A stretch of DNA of 64,000 bases from Ligustrum vulgare (lineage: Eukaryota > Streptophyta > Magnoliopsida > Lamiales > Oleaceae), in contig OY743190.1 of assembly GCA_963555705.1 (NCBI GenBank), positions 17,615,491-17,679,490 of the forward strand. Direction: 5' to 3'. Position numbers and translations under genes: made by a program. Below, in pieces: positions 10,791-22,662 of this stretch. Below the pieces are notes generated by a model. That model saw only the letters and a list, made by a program, of their open reading frames with translations. It was not told the origin of the DNA and ran no database searches. Each line of letters opens with the position of its first letter. Within the stretch, counting starts at the first letter, position 1.

Positions 10791-12327
10791 AGATGAAGCT
10801 CTAAATGGATATTAAACTATAGGGCCTGAAATAGTTGATTTCAAAAATGAAGGGCTTATTAAAATCATTTAAAACTGAAGAGGCTGAAATGATAGGTTTT
10901 AAAACAGTAGGGGCTGATTTAAATAACTTTGGTACTTGGGGACCAAAGTGCAAATTCTTAAAATCAAAAATATTAAAACCAAACCTTTACTCTCTCTCTC
11001 TCTCTCAGTTCGCCATCAGGGGAGGGTAGGAAGAGAGGTGTTGCGACCGGCGGCGCAAATGGGAAAAAACCGGTCTCCAGCCGGCGGTTTCGCCGGCGAA
11101 ACGCCGCCGGCAGGTGGTGGCGAGCGGTGGCAAGGATGGGGATTCAGATTCGGGATCTAGGTGTGAAAATGGGTGCGAGACCGAGGCTAAAACGAGGCTG
11201 CTGTTTGGTGATTTCCGAAGAAAAAGTGGTGGTTGAGGTAAGAAAATGAACTTTTTGATTCATGGGTTTTCTTGGGCTATGGGTTCTTCTCTTCTTGGTT
11301 TTGAGTTTGATTTTGAGTTTGGGTGTGTCCTTGGAGTTGGTTGCATGCGGTGGTGGTGGCGGTTGTGGTTTGGGCGTGGCGATGATGATGATGGTTTGTG
11401 GCAGCGGGGTTGAGGTTGATGGGGATTTGAGATTGGGCAGTGGAGGTGGTTGGTTCGAATGAATTGGAGGTGCTGCAGGTGGTTTGGGGTGACTGTGGTG
11501 ATGGTGGAGGTTGGGTTGACTGGGTGGTGGTTCTTGGTTGAGCTGGTGGTGATGATGATATACGTGGTGAAGTGGGTGTTGAAAGATGATGGGGTTGGCA
11601 ATGGTGTGTGGTGATGGTGGTTCGAGGTGGTTGGGTTGGTGGTTTGGTTTGTGCAGTGAGCAAGAATGGGCAGTGGAGGCGGGGGGCTGGGTTGATACTG
11701 GAAAATGGTGAGGTTTTGTGCGTGGATTTGGGAGGAGGCAGAGTGGTGGTGAGGACTGTTCTTACCTGGTTGCGAGGGGAGGCTGAAATGGAGTTGCAAT
11801 GCGGTTGCAATGGAGGCTGCTGAGCTCCAATGGCTATTGTGTTGAGGGAATGAGTTGAGAGGAGTGGTTGGTGAAGATGGTGATGCTGAAGGTTGGTAGT
11901 GTCGTGAGAGGGTGAGAAGGAGAGGTTTGAAAAATGAAAGGGGTTCATGATAAAGAGAACTAGGGTATGGTATTGATGTGATAGGTGGAGGTTGGTAGTG
12001 TGAAAGCCTAGACAAGTATTGCACGTAGTTCGAGGAAAATCCGCATGCGAAATCAACTGGGTCGGAAGAATGAAACTGATAAAATGAGATTGATGAAATT
12101 TTGAATTTAAAACGATTTTGAAAATAATAATTTAAATAAATAAATAAAATACTAAAATTTTAGAAATTCGGATTTTATTTAAAATTGAATGGACTCGATA
12201 TTTCTCGACTTGGATAGACGAATACGTCGCGACGTTAACGTAAAAATGGGTGAGATCGCAGAGGCACGATTTTCTAAATTTTAAAATAATTATTCAATAC
12301 GTGAAATTTCTTGGTCGCTACATAAAG

Positions 12328-13060
12328 GTTGAAGAAAAACAAAGAAGATCAGTAGTTCAACGAGTTCCTGGACATGCTCAGAAAGTTGCCCATAAATATA
12401 CCGTTCATTGAAGCAATAAGGAAAATCCCAAGTTATGCAATGTTTCTGAAGGACACATAATATCTAAAAAGAGAAGGCTTGAAGAATTCAAGATAGTATC
12501 TTTAAATGAGGATTTCATTGCTCTATTGTAAAATAAATGGCCACCTAAACTCAAGGATCCGGAGAGTTTTTCTGTTTCCTGCACTATTGGTAAATTAGAT
12601 TTTGATAAAGTTTTATGAGATCTTGGTACAAATATTAATTTAATGCCATTATCCGTGTACAGGAAAACATGGATTAGGAGATCCCAAACCAACTACAGTT
12701 GGATGATCGCTCAATTCGATATCCATATGGTACTGTCGAAGATGTCTTGGTAAAATTGGATAAGTTCATTTTTCCAGCTGTTTTCATGAATATGGACATG
12801 GAAGAAGAAGTCAAGATGCCACTCATAATAGGTCGACCTTTCCTTGCTACTAGGCCAGTCTTAATTGATGTGGAAAAAGGAGAAGTAAAATTTAGGGTGG
12901 ACGATGAGCAGGTGACTTCCAACATAAGTCAACACAAAATGTCATGCCCTCAGTCTAAACGTTGCCTCAAGGTAGAAAATATTTGGAAAAGGAAGAGGAT
13001 TTTCAAGGTTGGGATTGCAAGAAATGCAAGACCTCAAACAACATGTTTCATGCCACCTTG
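12328..13060 (+). pseudogene. Athila-like gag-protease, second part, decayed
   Basis: This continues the gag frame after the solo LTR. A segment reads LRKLPINIPFIEAIRKIPSY, the conserved stretch just before the aspartic protease in Athila elements. The protease core follows: the active-site region reads DLGTNINLMPLSVY (normally D-L/S-G-A), then an open stretch from about 12699 with the flap region and IIGRPFLATRP, the conserved GRPFL motif. Stops and shifts at about 12448-12620 disable it. The protease would process Gag. No reverse transcriptase or integrase follows, so this may also be a gag-only element or one whose pol was deleted. Confidence 0.7.
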
Positions 13061-14205
13061 AAATTTTCCCAAAAATTGGGCTTAAGACAATAAATGGAAC
13101 GTTTATTGAGAGGCAACACAGTTCTCAAACCCTTTTATTTCCTACGATTTATTTAAGCTTTGTTTATTGCTTTACACATAGATTTAGGATTGCATGCACA
13201 TTTACTTTGCATTTTTGACATTTTAATTGCATTTTTAATTTATAGCACATCATCATGATTACTAGCATAATTTTGAGACTATAATATGAAACCAATGTTA
13301 GGAGGATAGTGGCATGCATCACGTAACCCATCGAGGTTGAAAACAGATTTTACAGAAAATAAGATTTTTTTGGAAGTCTGTTTATGAACCACGCGAACGT
13401 GTCTTATCATCTCTATCACGTCCCAAAAATTTCCATTCATTTTTTTATGACTCTCAAAGTGCTTCCAGTAGCCTTTTTCTAGACTGAAAATACAACTTCA
13501 GATGGATACTAGTAGAATGCAATAGAGATGAAATATTTTTTCTTTTCTTTTTGAAGTTTTCAGATTAGAAGTCCTTTTTATTACATGTGTCACACACTAA
13601 AAATCATTGCATACTTTAAAGGAAATTTATAGAAACATAACTCTTCTTACTTATAAAAGAGGATTACACAAATATTAAGTAGACTAAGGTTTTTCTTCCT
13701 CCTTCATACTAAAGATTTCCCATCACTAGTGATACTATTTCAAAAACAAAGCATGTATCCTATTACATCTTCAACTTTATCATTCCATTTGAAAAAAGGA
13801 TGGAATGACTTACAATTTAGCCATTTTCAAAAAAGGTTTTTCACTTTTTCAATTTCATAAACTAACTTATTTAGGGTACTAGGGATGTTCAAAGCACAAA
13901 AGCTTTAATCTATAGTTCATACCCTTCACAAGATGAAGAGTAAAGTACCTTTTGATTCTAAAGTAAGTGCATCATAAACATTTATCACTTTTTAAACTGT
14001 CCTTAATATATAAATGCGGATATTGCGAAAAATGACTCCACACCTCCTTTTTAGTGATGATGTGATACTCAGCCCCATTCCTAGAGGTTCTCCAACACAT
14101 TCTTACAATTTCATGTGTTACCCAATCCATTTCCTACATGAGTCAGGAAACAACTATAAGCGATGAAGCTTAGTGAGTGAAGTATTAATAAATATATATT
14201 TAAAC
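13061..14205. other. 3' non-coding part of the Athila-like element, otherwise unclassified
   Basis: A hairpin with stem TTGAG/CTCAA and the loop sequence AGGCAA lies at 13106-13128, about 50 bases after the gag-protease. A similar hairpin lies at 29426-29443 in TR-GAG B. From about 13250 to 14205 I recognise nothing. Confidence 0.4.
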
Positions 14206-16353
14206 TGTAGCGACCGAGAATTTTTCATAGCTTATTTAAATAATTTTTTTTTTTAAACTTGTCGCTACGACTTTGTCCATTTATTTTTAAAAACGTGATC
14301 GTCTAGCCAATGAAGTGAAATTAAATTTATTTAAAAATCTTAGTCAAATTCCAAGTTTTATTAAATGATGTCCAAGTCCATTATTATTTTCCAATTTACA
14401 AATAATTGGATTCAAATTATTTAAGTCCAAAATGTTTTAAATCCAAACTCCTAAATTTAGTATTATTTTTATCATTTCAGATTTCTATCAAAACCAATCA
14501 CAATTATCTTGGCTCAATCTTGAAAACCAATTCACTAGCAATTCCCCATTTTACTCAATCTTTTCCCTCGATCCAACCATTCTGCCATAAACCCAAATTA
14601 CCATAATTTACCATACATTAATCACAATCAACCCTAGACATTCTCCCCCTCCCATTTTTCACACGTTTCATAGCTTCAGCCTCTAAATCATCCCTAAACC
14701 GCTAGCAAATCAGCCAAAATTCCTAAAGCACAACAAGATTTCATCCAATTATCCCAAAATTTCCACCCCAACTTCCTTTTTTGCATATTTAACACATTTT
14801 TCCCTTCCCCATGATCACTCTTCAAAGCCTCCCAAATTCACACAATTTTCCTTCCCCATCATCACCCTTAATCACGTTAATGTAGTCTAAACCAAAATCT
14901 GTCAAGCTACCCTAAATTACCAAATCGAAAACAGAATCAACGCATATATCTCTCCCAAAGCCTTCACACAACAGACCACTCCAACAAGTAGCAAATTTCT
15001 AGGTAAGCTTTCCACCGAACCTCAACCATCATAGCAAACCCAACACATCACTGGCCTCGATCTTCATTTTCAAACCCCGCTGCACATTCATACACAGAAA
15101 CTTCAGTAAGCACTCCAATTTCACAAACCGGAATGAAACAATTTCAACCCAGCCACCATGTCACTACCAAATCAATTTCTCAAATCAGCACTCCAATTTG
15201 TAATATCGAACCACCACGCTGCCAAGCCACCACCTTGATGACTCACAATGAACATACGAACCGCAGCCGCCGCCACCCCAGCCACAGCCAGAATCCAAAC
15301 ACCACCTCCATCGCCCACATCAGTCCACTTTCAAAATCACACCAAGAGACACCACCACTCGACCGCCCCTACTCCAATACCCAACCAAATAAAAATCCCA
15401 AACTTTAACCCAAAACAAAACCAAAACCCAAGAATCAGGCTAACCCATAACTTACCTCAATAATGGCCGGAGTTCTTCGCCGGAAAGCCCATGAATCCGA
15501 GCATTCAGCCTTGGTTTGGTCTTGTTTTTTACACCCAAATCTACCTCAAATTCCACCCTTACCCATACACCGGACCCACCACCCTACGGTGGCGCTAACG
15601 CCGACCGCCAGTCGCGGGTGGTTTGAATGAGAGAGGGGGCGGAACTCCTCCTTCCCTGTCGCAGCTCTCTCTCGTCTCTCTTCTCTATTGCATGCACAAG
15701 AGAGAGAGAGAGAGAGAGTTATATGTGTTTGATGTTTTTAAAATTTATCTTTGAGCCCCAGTTTTTCGAAATGCATTTATTTCAGTCCTTTAAGTTTAAA
15801 ATGATTTAATTCAGTTTTAAAGTTTTCAGTATTTAACAAATCGGTCCCTAAAATCTTTAACTCCTACAGCCAGACCCATTATTTTTGAAAAAAGCCCATT
15901 TCAATCCCTACACTTTTAAAACTCGTGCTTTTCTTTAAAATTTCAATTTAACCCTTAAACTTTATTTTGTCACTTTAATATTTCGAAATACTAAATTAGT
16001 TTAATTTTTCTTTTGGCTAGACGATACACTTGGTGATTTAGAAGATTGACGTGATATTGTTGCTCTACTTTCAAACTCGCAAATTTAATGTAGACTCGCC
16101 CTCACTAATTAGTTGAAATTATAATTTACATGTCTTATGTGAAATTATGTGATTTATATGCTTTGATGCATGAGACAAGATGAGAATATTTCTTATGAGA
16201 TAAGATGAGAAATGATGTTATGCATAACTTACATGCTTTAATGCATGAGACGAGACTATCCACACCCTATGATTTTTAAAGAGCCTATGATTATGATTAT
16301 GATGATGATGTCACTGTATGATTTCATAAGTATGTGTTAAATTATTCTGTAAA
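14206..16353 (+). mobile_element. Long 'TGTAGCGACC' LTR, 3' truncated
   Basis: It starts with the canonical TGTAGCGACCGAGAATTTTT and aligns with 1618-3500 (GTCTAGCCAA, GA repeat at about 15692-15717, GC block at about 15590-15620, CTTACCTCAA at 15451). Similarity stops near 'AATTATTCTGTAAATT' at about 16353, so the last ~400 bp of the LTR are missing. The proline/histidine-rich open frames at 15133-15463 are LTR translation. Confidence 0.75.
15451..15720 (-). promoter_or_regulatory. Antisense splice-donor/GC block/GA repeat module
   Basis: Read on the minus strand: a CT repeat, then a GC-rich stretch, then TTGAGGTAAG, a good match to the plant 5' splice-site consensus. The same order occurs in every other copy of this LTR family seen here. 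Its function is inferred only. Confidence 0.4.
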
Positions 16354-17816
16354 TTAACTTGTTCACGATCAATACTTTTAAACATAATATGCTTTTTAAT
16401 GTTTAATGACCACGTATGTTTATAATTCCATGATGCAAACACTTGATATCAATTATCATGTTAACATCATATGAAAGATCTGGCATATACTCAATTTCTC
16501 AAACTTATATGAGATGATCATATTGCTTAAATCATACTTTAACACATAAAGACCAAGGATTAAATATTTTGTTATAATAGTGATCCCCTCCTAATTCTTA
16601 TGATCTAAAACATATTTTCCATGCTTAAAACTCATAAATACCAATGATAAGATATAAGAGGTAGAAGCTGATATTTTTAAAACTTATCAAAAGTCTTACT
16701 TAAAAAGTGATAAACTAATTATACAATTTCAGCAGAAAGTTTTATCCATGTTCATTTACTGTTAGTACTCTTTTGCTCATGCTTATGCATCATAAAACAT
16801 AGCTTAATGACATAACAAGATTTAATCATTAAATTCCACACTATTTTGCATCAAAACTCTAAGTTTCTACTTACGCAAAGTGATCTTTTTAAGTGAGTAA
16901 CTAACTTCAACAGATTTTTAAAACCCTTTCTATTCCTCTTATCACATCTTTAATCATGTATATTGATGAGAAGGCATAACTTAGACCAACAATAAGTTTT
17001 ACTTATAAGATCAAAACATAATTAAATCTCAAAACTCAATTCCAAATCTTTTTTCTTGCTACTGTGAAATTTCAGATTCATACTCAGTCTCCAAAATCAA
17101 AATTTTGATACATGAATATTATAAACAAGATTAAATCATGATCTAGTAACCAAATTCTATTTAAATCCTACTTAAACATTCCCACAAGAAATAAAATCTC
17201 AAATAATAGTAAATTCAATACAAAATGACAATTCAAGGTCATAAAAAATAAAAAACAAGGACTTAAGTTTCTACAGATTTCTAATTTTACTATATTATAC
17301 CCTTCAATAAAAAACTAACTACATATAACCAAGAATAAAATCTTCCAAAGATATTGACAAGATATAAGAGGACTAAATTAAATTCGAGCACAAAAACATA
17401 ACAAAAACAATCTGAAAAGGACTAACGAAGTATAAAAAACACATTTACTTTACTTACTAGAGATGGAATTTTGCTTAGTATTTTGGTCTTGAAAATTAGA
17501 GTTTTTTGGCGATAAACAAGTTAGAGATTAGGGAAAACTAAGATTCATAAGTTAACTTTCTATTTGAAGATGAATTGCTATCCAGATATGTTTCTGATTC
17601 TTCTAGGAATTCAAAATCTATTAAAGGAGTCTTATGTGCTTTTAGTAGGCTCTGTTTTTGCATAATACATTTTTTTTTGAATTCCAACTCTCATTAGTTT
17701 AAGTATTCATTACTCTTAAATTCATAAATCTAAAAAGAAGTAAATATATTCTTAGATATTCAAAGTTTTGGATTTCTTACCTTGTCTCAATGTTTTGGCC
17801 GAGTTTTCCCTTTAGT
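16354..17816. other. Unclassified AT-rich DNA left of the copia element
   Basis: There is no recognisable protein, LTR end or tandem array. The stretch ends in TTAGT (17812-17816), the copia target duplication. Confidence 0.4.
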
Positions 17817-18404
17817 TGTGAATCCATTTGAATCCGTACAGCATCCCAAAATGCTGGAAAAATTGGAGAAGTCCATTAGCTGAAGTCCAAGTATTTTTTG
17901 AGCCCAACTGGTTGAAACATTGAAGCCCAAGTCCATGTGCATTATGTAAAAAACCCATAGCTCCATCCCAACTAATTGACCTAGTTGAATGGCCTAACTT
18001 AAACTCCATCCTTTCTATATCAGCCACTGGATGAAAATCGGATCAATCTTAGCCCTGCATTTGATGATAAGGATGTGTTTCATTTTGCTGACTCTCCACT
18101 TGCTTTCAGACACTTCTCTGATTTTCTCTCTCTCTCTCTCTCTCTCACTCACTGACTCTTGTTTTTTGTGCTTTAACTTCTGATTCTATGTGCATAATCA
18201 GAAAAATTCTTTGTGGTTATTTACAGTGTTGATCTATAATACTTTATGGTTCTTTGTGGTCTTTTGTGCGAGATTTGTCCATATTTATGAAGTTGTTCTG
18301 ATTTTGTACATTTATTTTTGATTAATAAAGTCTTTTGAGGTTTTTATGTTTATTTCATCTTTGTGGTAACTTTGTGGTGATTCTGAGCCTTGAAATTCGT
18401 AACA
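17817..18404 (+). repeat. 5' LTR of the copia element
   Basis: It starts TGTGAATCC and ends TTCGTAACA. It is homologous to 58338-58972 over its length, for example TGGAGAAGTCCATTAGC and GATGATAAGGATGTG in both. A CT microsatellite lies at about 18126-18146. Confidence 0.88.
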
Positions 18405-18405
18405 G

Positions 18406-18418
18406 TGGTATCAGAGCC
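18406..18418 (+). other. Primer binding site of the copia element
   Basis: TGGTATCAGAGCC, the initiator tRNA-Met complement, lies one base after the LTR end. Confidence 0.88.
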
Positions 18419-19401
18419 TTAGGGTTTGTGTGAATACATTGATTACGACTCAGATCTGTTAAGATCCAGAGTCTTTGTGGGTAGATCTTTTGATTTCTGG
18501 AAGTTCTTTGTGGTTCTCTCAAAAACGATTTCTAGAGTTTTTTTGATTTCTTAGTGGTTCTTTAAGAAACTACATTTGTTTTCTTAAAATTTGAAAAAAA
18601 CAAGTTTGAAACGTTTTGATTTCTTGAGATTCTTAGTGGATAGTTCCAGATCTGAAATTTTCTCAAAGTTTCTTACTGAAATCTTTGTGGTACTATTTTA
18701 CGAACAAAATTTCTTGTAACTCTAAATTTTCAAAAAAAGGGGTTTTCTGTTTTGGTATATGGATCGCCTTTTCTAAGTCAAGATCAAAGGATCTTAGAAC
18801 TCAGTATATTTTTCTAAATATACTGAGAGTTCTAAAGGGATCCCATATCTCCTTGGTGGTTGAGCTTCGTGGATGGGGTTGAACTTTGTGGTACTAAATC
18901 TTTGTGGAACTGAATCTTCGTGGAAATCTACAGTAACACTAATCTTGCAAAAATAGGTGATATTTTTTCAATTACTGCATATTTGATTTTCTTTTAAAAA
19001 CTCCTATTCTTTCTAAAATCTCTCCATTTTTAAGCCTTTTCTTGGACACCTTTACTTACCTTTGTCCAGGATTTCTTGAAAATTCGAGAATCTGAGGTAG
19101 TATTGGGTTGACCCAAAATAGGTTGAGGGATATACTGGAAGAACAATTTTTTTTTTGTACTTCAGGTTATTTGTGGTTATTACTTAGTGTGATTATTCTT
19201 TGTGGATTGTGATCACCTTGATTGCCATACTACTTAGTGGTTGATCTTGAAACTGTGTGACATATTATATCTTTCTCGAGTTTGTGGACTGCCTCTAATT
19301 ATTTGAGACTTTTTGTGAACCTGTCCTGAATTCCTCCGCTTTATTTGTCTGATACTTTTGAAGAAATAAGGCTTTTAATTTTGTAAAATTTTTCAAAACT
19401 T
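18419..19401 (+). other. Copia leader rich in CTTTGTGG motifs
   Basis: This is untranslated sequence before gag. Together with the LTR end it holds at least fifteen copies of CTTTGTGG, CTTAGTGG or CTTCGTGG between about 18205 and 19240. No long reading frame is visible. Confidence 0.6.
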
Positions 19402-21111
19402 TTGGTCATTACTTCAATTGCTACTATAAAAGTAGATGTTGAAATCTGGAATGGTAAAGGAGATTTTAATCTTTGGAGCCAGAAGATGAAAGCCTTATTA
19501 CTTCAAATGAAATATGCTAAAGCTATTAATCAATCTTGGCCTGTTAATCTAGCTCGGGATAGACAAATTGAAATGGATGAAACTGCTTGGAGTACTTTAT
19601 TTCTTCACCTATTTGATAATGTCATTAGACAAGTAGGTGAGATTAAAACTGCTATGGAACTCTGGGATAAATTAGTGGAAGTTTACCACACTGTTTCTTT
19701 ACCTAACAAATGTTTTCTTTGGAAGTAATACTTCAGTTTTAAATTTGATCCTTCCAAAGATGTAGAAGATAATATGCATAGGTTTAATAAGATTACACAA
19801 AACCTACTGAATTGTGATGAAAAATTGTCTGATGACCAGAAAGTTGTTTGTCTTTTAAATGCCATGGGAGATAAATTTAAAGACCTCAGGAATGCCTTAA
19901 AATATGGTGGGCAGAAATTGACTACTGAAATAGTTCACACTTCCCTTAAAAATAAGGAGCTGGAACTGAGAAATAGTCATAAAGATGCCTATAATGTTAT
20001 AGGAACTTCAAAGAAAAAGAATTCCTTTAGGTATGATAAGTCTGTGAACAATTTAAATAAAAGTTGGAATGTTCCTAACAATAACAGGAACTAGAATAAC
20101 TATAATAGTAAGCCTGTTAGGGGTAACTATCCAAAGAAAGACAATTTTTATAAGCCTAATGATAATAAATTTAGAGATCAATACAACTTTAGAGGACATG
20201 ATAACTTCAGGGTTTAAGACAACACTAGTGGTCAAGATATTACACTTAGACCTAGACTATGTTACTACTGTGGTAAACCAGGACATCATGTTGAAGATTG
20301 TTTTAAGAAACATAATAAAAAAAGAACCAGTAATCAAACTTTGGCTGTAACTCAGGATAATATTGGTGTTGTCTATGTTACAACTGAAATTTATACCAAG
20401 CATGAGTGGATAGTTGATTTTGGCAGTACCTTCCATATGTGCCCTAAAAGGAATATATTTGCTAAGTTCAATAATGATTCTTATTGTTGTGTGAAGCTTC
20501 GAAATAATTTGACTTGTGATGTAAAAGGCATTGGTTAGGTTCTGTTAAAAGTTGAAAACAACAGAACTCTTGATTTAAATCAAACTAGATTTGTGCCTCC
20601 TCATCTAAAAAGAAATCTGATATCACTGGGTGTTCTTGATTCTGAATTATATGATATTAGATTACATAAAGGTTACCTAAGTATTCTTAAAGGTAATCTT
20701 TTACTTTCCTGTACTCCAAAAACAAATGGGATATATGTTTTAAAATCTTATCTTATATGTGCCAATTCTTTCAATGCAGTTTTTGAAAATGATAAAACTA
20801 TTCTATGGCATAAAAGACTTGGACATTTAGATGAAAGAGGTCTAAAATTACTTGAAAAGAAAGGTTCTTTTGGTAAGATTTCTATGAAAAGTGTGTTTTG
20901 GGAAAACAAAAAAGAAGTCCTTTTGGTAAAGGAATTCGTAATTCAAATGATATACTTCAATATTTGCATGCTGATCTATGGGGTCTTGCCCCAGTCAATT
21001 TTGTTTCTGGTTTTAAATATTTCCTACTTATAGTTGATGACTATTCTAGGAAAACTTGGGTTCGTCTGTTGAAGTATAAGGATGCTACTGTGTGGGTGTT
21101 TAAAAACTGTA
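19402..21111 (+). pseudogene. Copia gag-protease-integrase N-terminus, decayed
   Basis: A single frame from ATG 19402 runs to about 20895 with stops at 19726, 20092, 20215 and 20536, then shifts frame. Gag begins with the copia-type segment IWNGKGDFNLWSQKMKALLL. A zinc knuckle CYYCGKPGHHVEDC is readable at about 20260-20302. The protease active site reads WIVDFGSTFHM, with F where D-S-G is usual. The pre-integrase motif HKRLGHLDERG follows, then after the frameshift HADLWG with the first integrase aspartate. The gene breaks off at KNC (21111), where TR-GAG B inserted. The frame resumes at 33489. It encoded the shell, processing and integration proteins. Confidence 0.85.
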
Positions 21112-21377
21112 TGATAAGTGCTTTATTAACATTTATTTTATGCACTTATAACCTTGGACTAGCAATAATTTGATTCTATCTAAGTATTATTAATGCATTT
21201 TATATTTTATGTTGTATAGGATCATAAAGGAAGAGAAAAGAAGGAAAAAGGACCAAAATGCACTTAAAATTGAAGATTGAGGACCTTGGGTGCAATTTAG
21301 TTACGGCCGCAATGCAAAAAGTCACGGTCGTAAAAGTGTTCATCGAATTAAGAGAAAAGGAGCAAAACACGAGTTGA

Positions 21378-22236
21378 TGATGTGATCCGAAGTAGGAGAC
21401 CAAAGGAGAAGTCGACCTATCGGCAATGCGACAGTGATCTACGCGAGAAACGGCACAAGTTTCATGTTGGAAGTGAGCCGAGGAGACAAAGGGATCGAGC
21501 CGAATCAAAAGGGTTAAGGTTTGGTGACCAAGAGCACATTCGCGGCCGTAAAACCAGTGTTCACGGCCGTAACAGCTACATTCACGGCCGTAACTTTGCT
21601 ATCGCACGGCCGTAACAACCAATTCACGGCCGTAACGGAGTTAGGCAGTTTTTATTCAGAAGGTGTCTTACGGCCGTAAGAACCAATGTCACGGCCATAA
21701 GAGTTAAAATCAGTTTTGGACCCGAGGGTCAATTACGGCCGTAAGGTCAATTTTCACGGTCGTAAAAATGCGCCGTGTCTTATTTTTGGTATATTGCGGC
21801 TAGGGTTATTTTGGACGCGTTTTTTAGGTTATATTATGTTTTCTTCTCATTGTAAAAAAACAACTTGGATATTATTGAATGAATGTGAGAATTTTCTCTC
21901 TCGAAAAGGAGGATTCCTTTTTCTTGTTCTTGAAGAACAATTTATAGAACTTATCAAATATTTTTCTTGAATGTTTGTGGCGTTCCAATCAGAAACTTAT
22001 CAAGGAATTTGGCATCCCTTGTGGCGTTTCGAAAACCTCGGTTCTTCAATCCGCATCGTCAATTTATTGCGTCATGATTGTTGGGTCCAGGTCCTACCGT
22101 CAATCTTATTTTAATTTCCGTCTATTTATTCGTGTTCTTGTTATTTTTCGTGTCAGATCTGATTTAGATCTTTCCTAGGGTTTTAAATATCGTTATTCCG
22201 CGTGTTCGACGAGATTCCCCGACCGGGATCGCGTCA
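21378..22236 (+). repeat. 5' LTR of TR-GAG A
   Basis: 859 bp, TGATGTG to GCGTCA. The palindrome array has cores from 21543 to 21757. The last third is shared with the minus-strand copy at 571-1414. Confidence 0.9.
21540..21768. promoter_or_regulatory. Array of nine CGGCCGT palindromes, ~21/44-bp spacing
   Basis: Successive cores are 21, 21, 22, 20, 44, 21, 44 and 21 bases apart. The full palindrome is TTACGGCCGTAA; most units keep ACGGCCGTAA. The array lies in the 5' half of the LTR where upstream control signals are expected. Regulatory function is inferred. Confidence 0.6.
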
Positions 22237-22238
22237 TC

Positions 22239-22250
22239 TGGTATCAGAGC
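22239..22250 (+). other. Primer binding site of TR-GAG A
   Basis: TGGTATCAGAGC, the initiator tRNA-Met type, lies two bases after the 5' LTR. Confidence 0.9.
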
Positions 22251-22662
22251 TTGGATCTATTTCAGATTCTTGCGTTTCTTGAAATTTTTCTTGATTTTCT
22301 TGTTCTTCGCGTTCTTTGTGTCAGTCATAATTTTCTTCAGTTTGATCCATAAGAGTCAGTCCTAAAATTTCAAAAGTATTTTTCTTGTTCGTTTCTCGTC
22401 CAAATCCAATTCCCTTTTTTTCGCCATATTCGTAGTCAGATTTTCTAGCAGTTTAGAAAAAAAAATTCCATTATTTTCCAGAAATATTCCGGATTTGTCT
22501 CAATTTTCAAGTTTTCTTGTTCTTACTCGTGTCTATCGTGTCCTATCCTTGATTGAGTTTTGGAATTGTTTTTGAAGCGCTTGGAAGGGGAATTCTTTTG
22601 AGTGATACACGAGCGATATATTTTTGTGAGGAATTTTCTACTTATTTCTGTGAAGACTAATA

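Larger units (their letters stand above)
9617..12322 (-). mobile_element. Solo LTR of the long 'TGTAGCGACC' family with TSD TAAAG
   Basis: It is flanked by TAAAG at 9612-9616 and 12323-12327. It ends TGTAGCGCCCC on the left and GTCGCTACA on the right, so it lies on the minus strand. No internal region or second LTR is present, so this is a solo LTR left by recombination inside the decayed gag. On the plus strand the antisense block is clear: CT repeat at about 10990-11008, GC-rich block at 11045-11115, and the splice-donor-like GAGGTAAG at 11235-11242. Long open frames at 11260-12056 are His/Pro/Thr-rich repeat translation and not genes. Confidence 0.92.

Noticed and set aside
11260..12056. 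Overlapping 254- and 259-codon minus-strand frames
   Set aside because: They are two frames of the same repetitive LTR stretch, both Pro/His/Thr-rich. They arise from low stop-codon density in CA-rich sequence.
16354..17816. Possible satellite or host gene
   Set aside because: No tandem period, splice pattern or conserved protein segment could be seen, so it is left unclassified.
21540..21768. CRISPR-like array
   Set aside because: The repeats are only 10-12 bp palindromes, spacers are irregular and conserved between LTRs, and the context is a plant retrotransposon.
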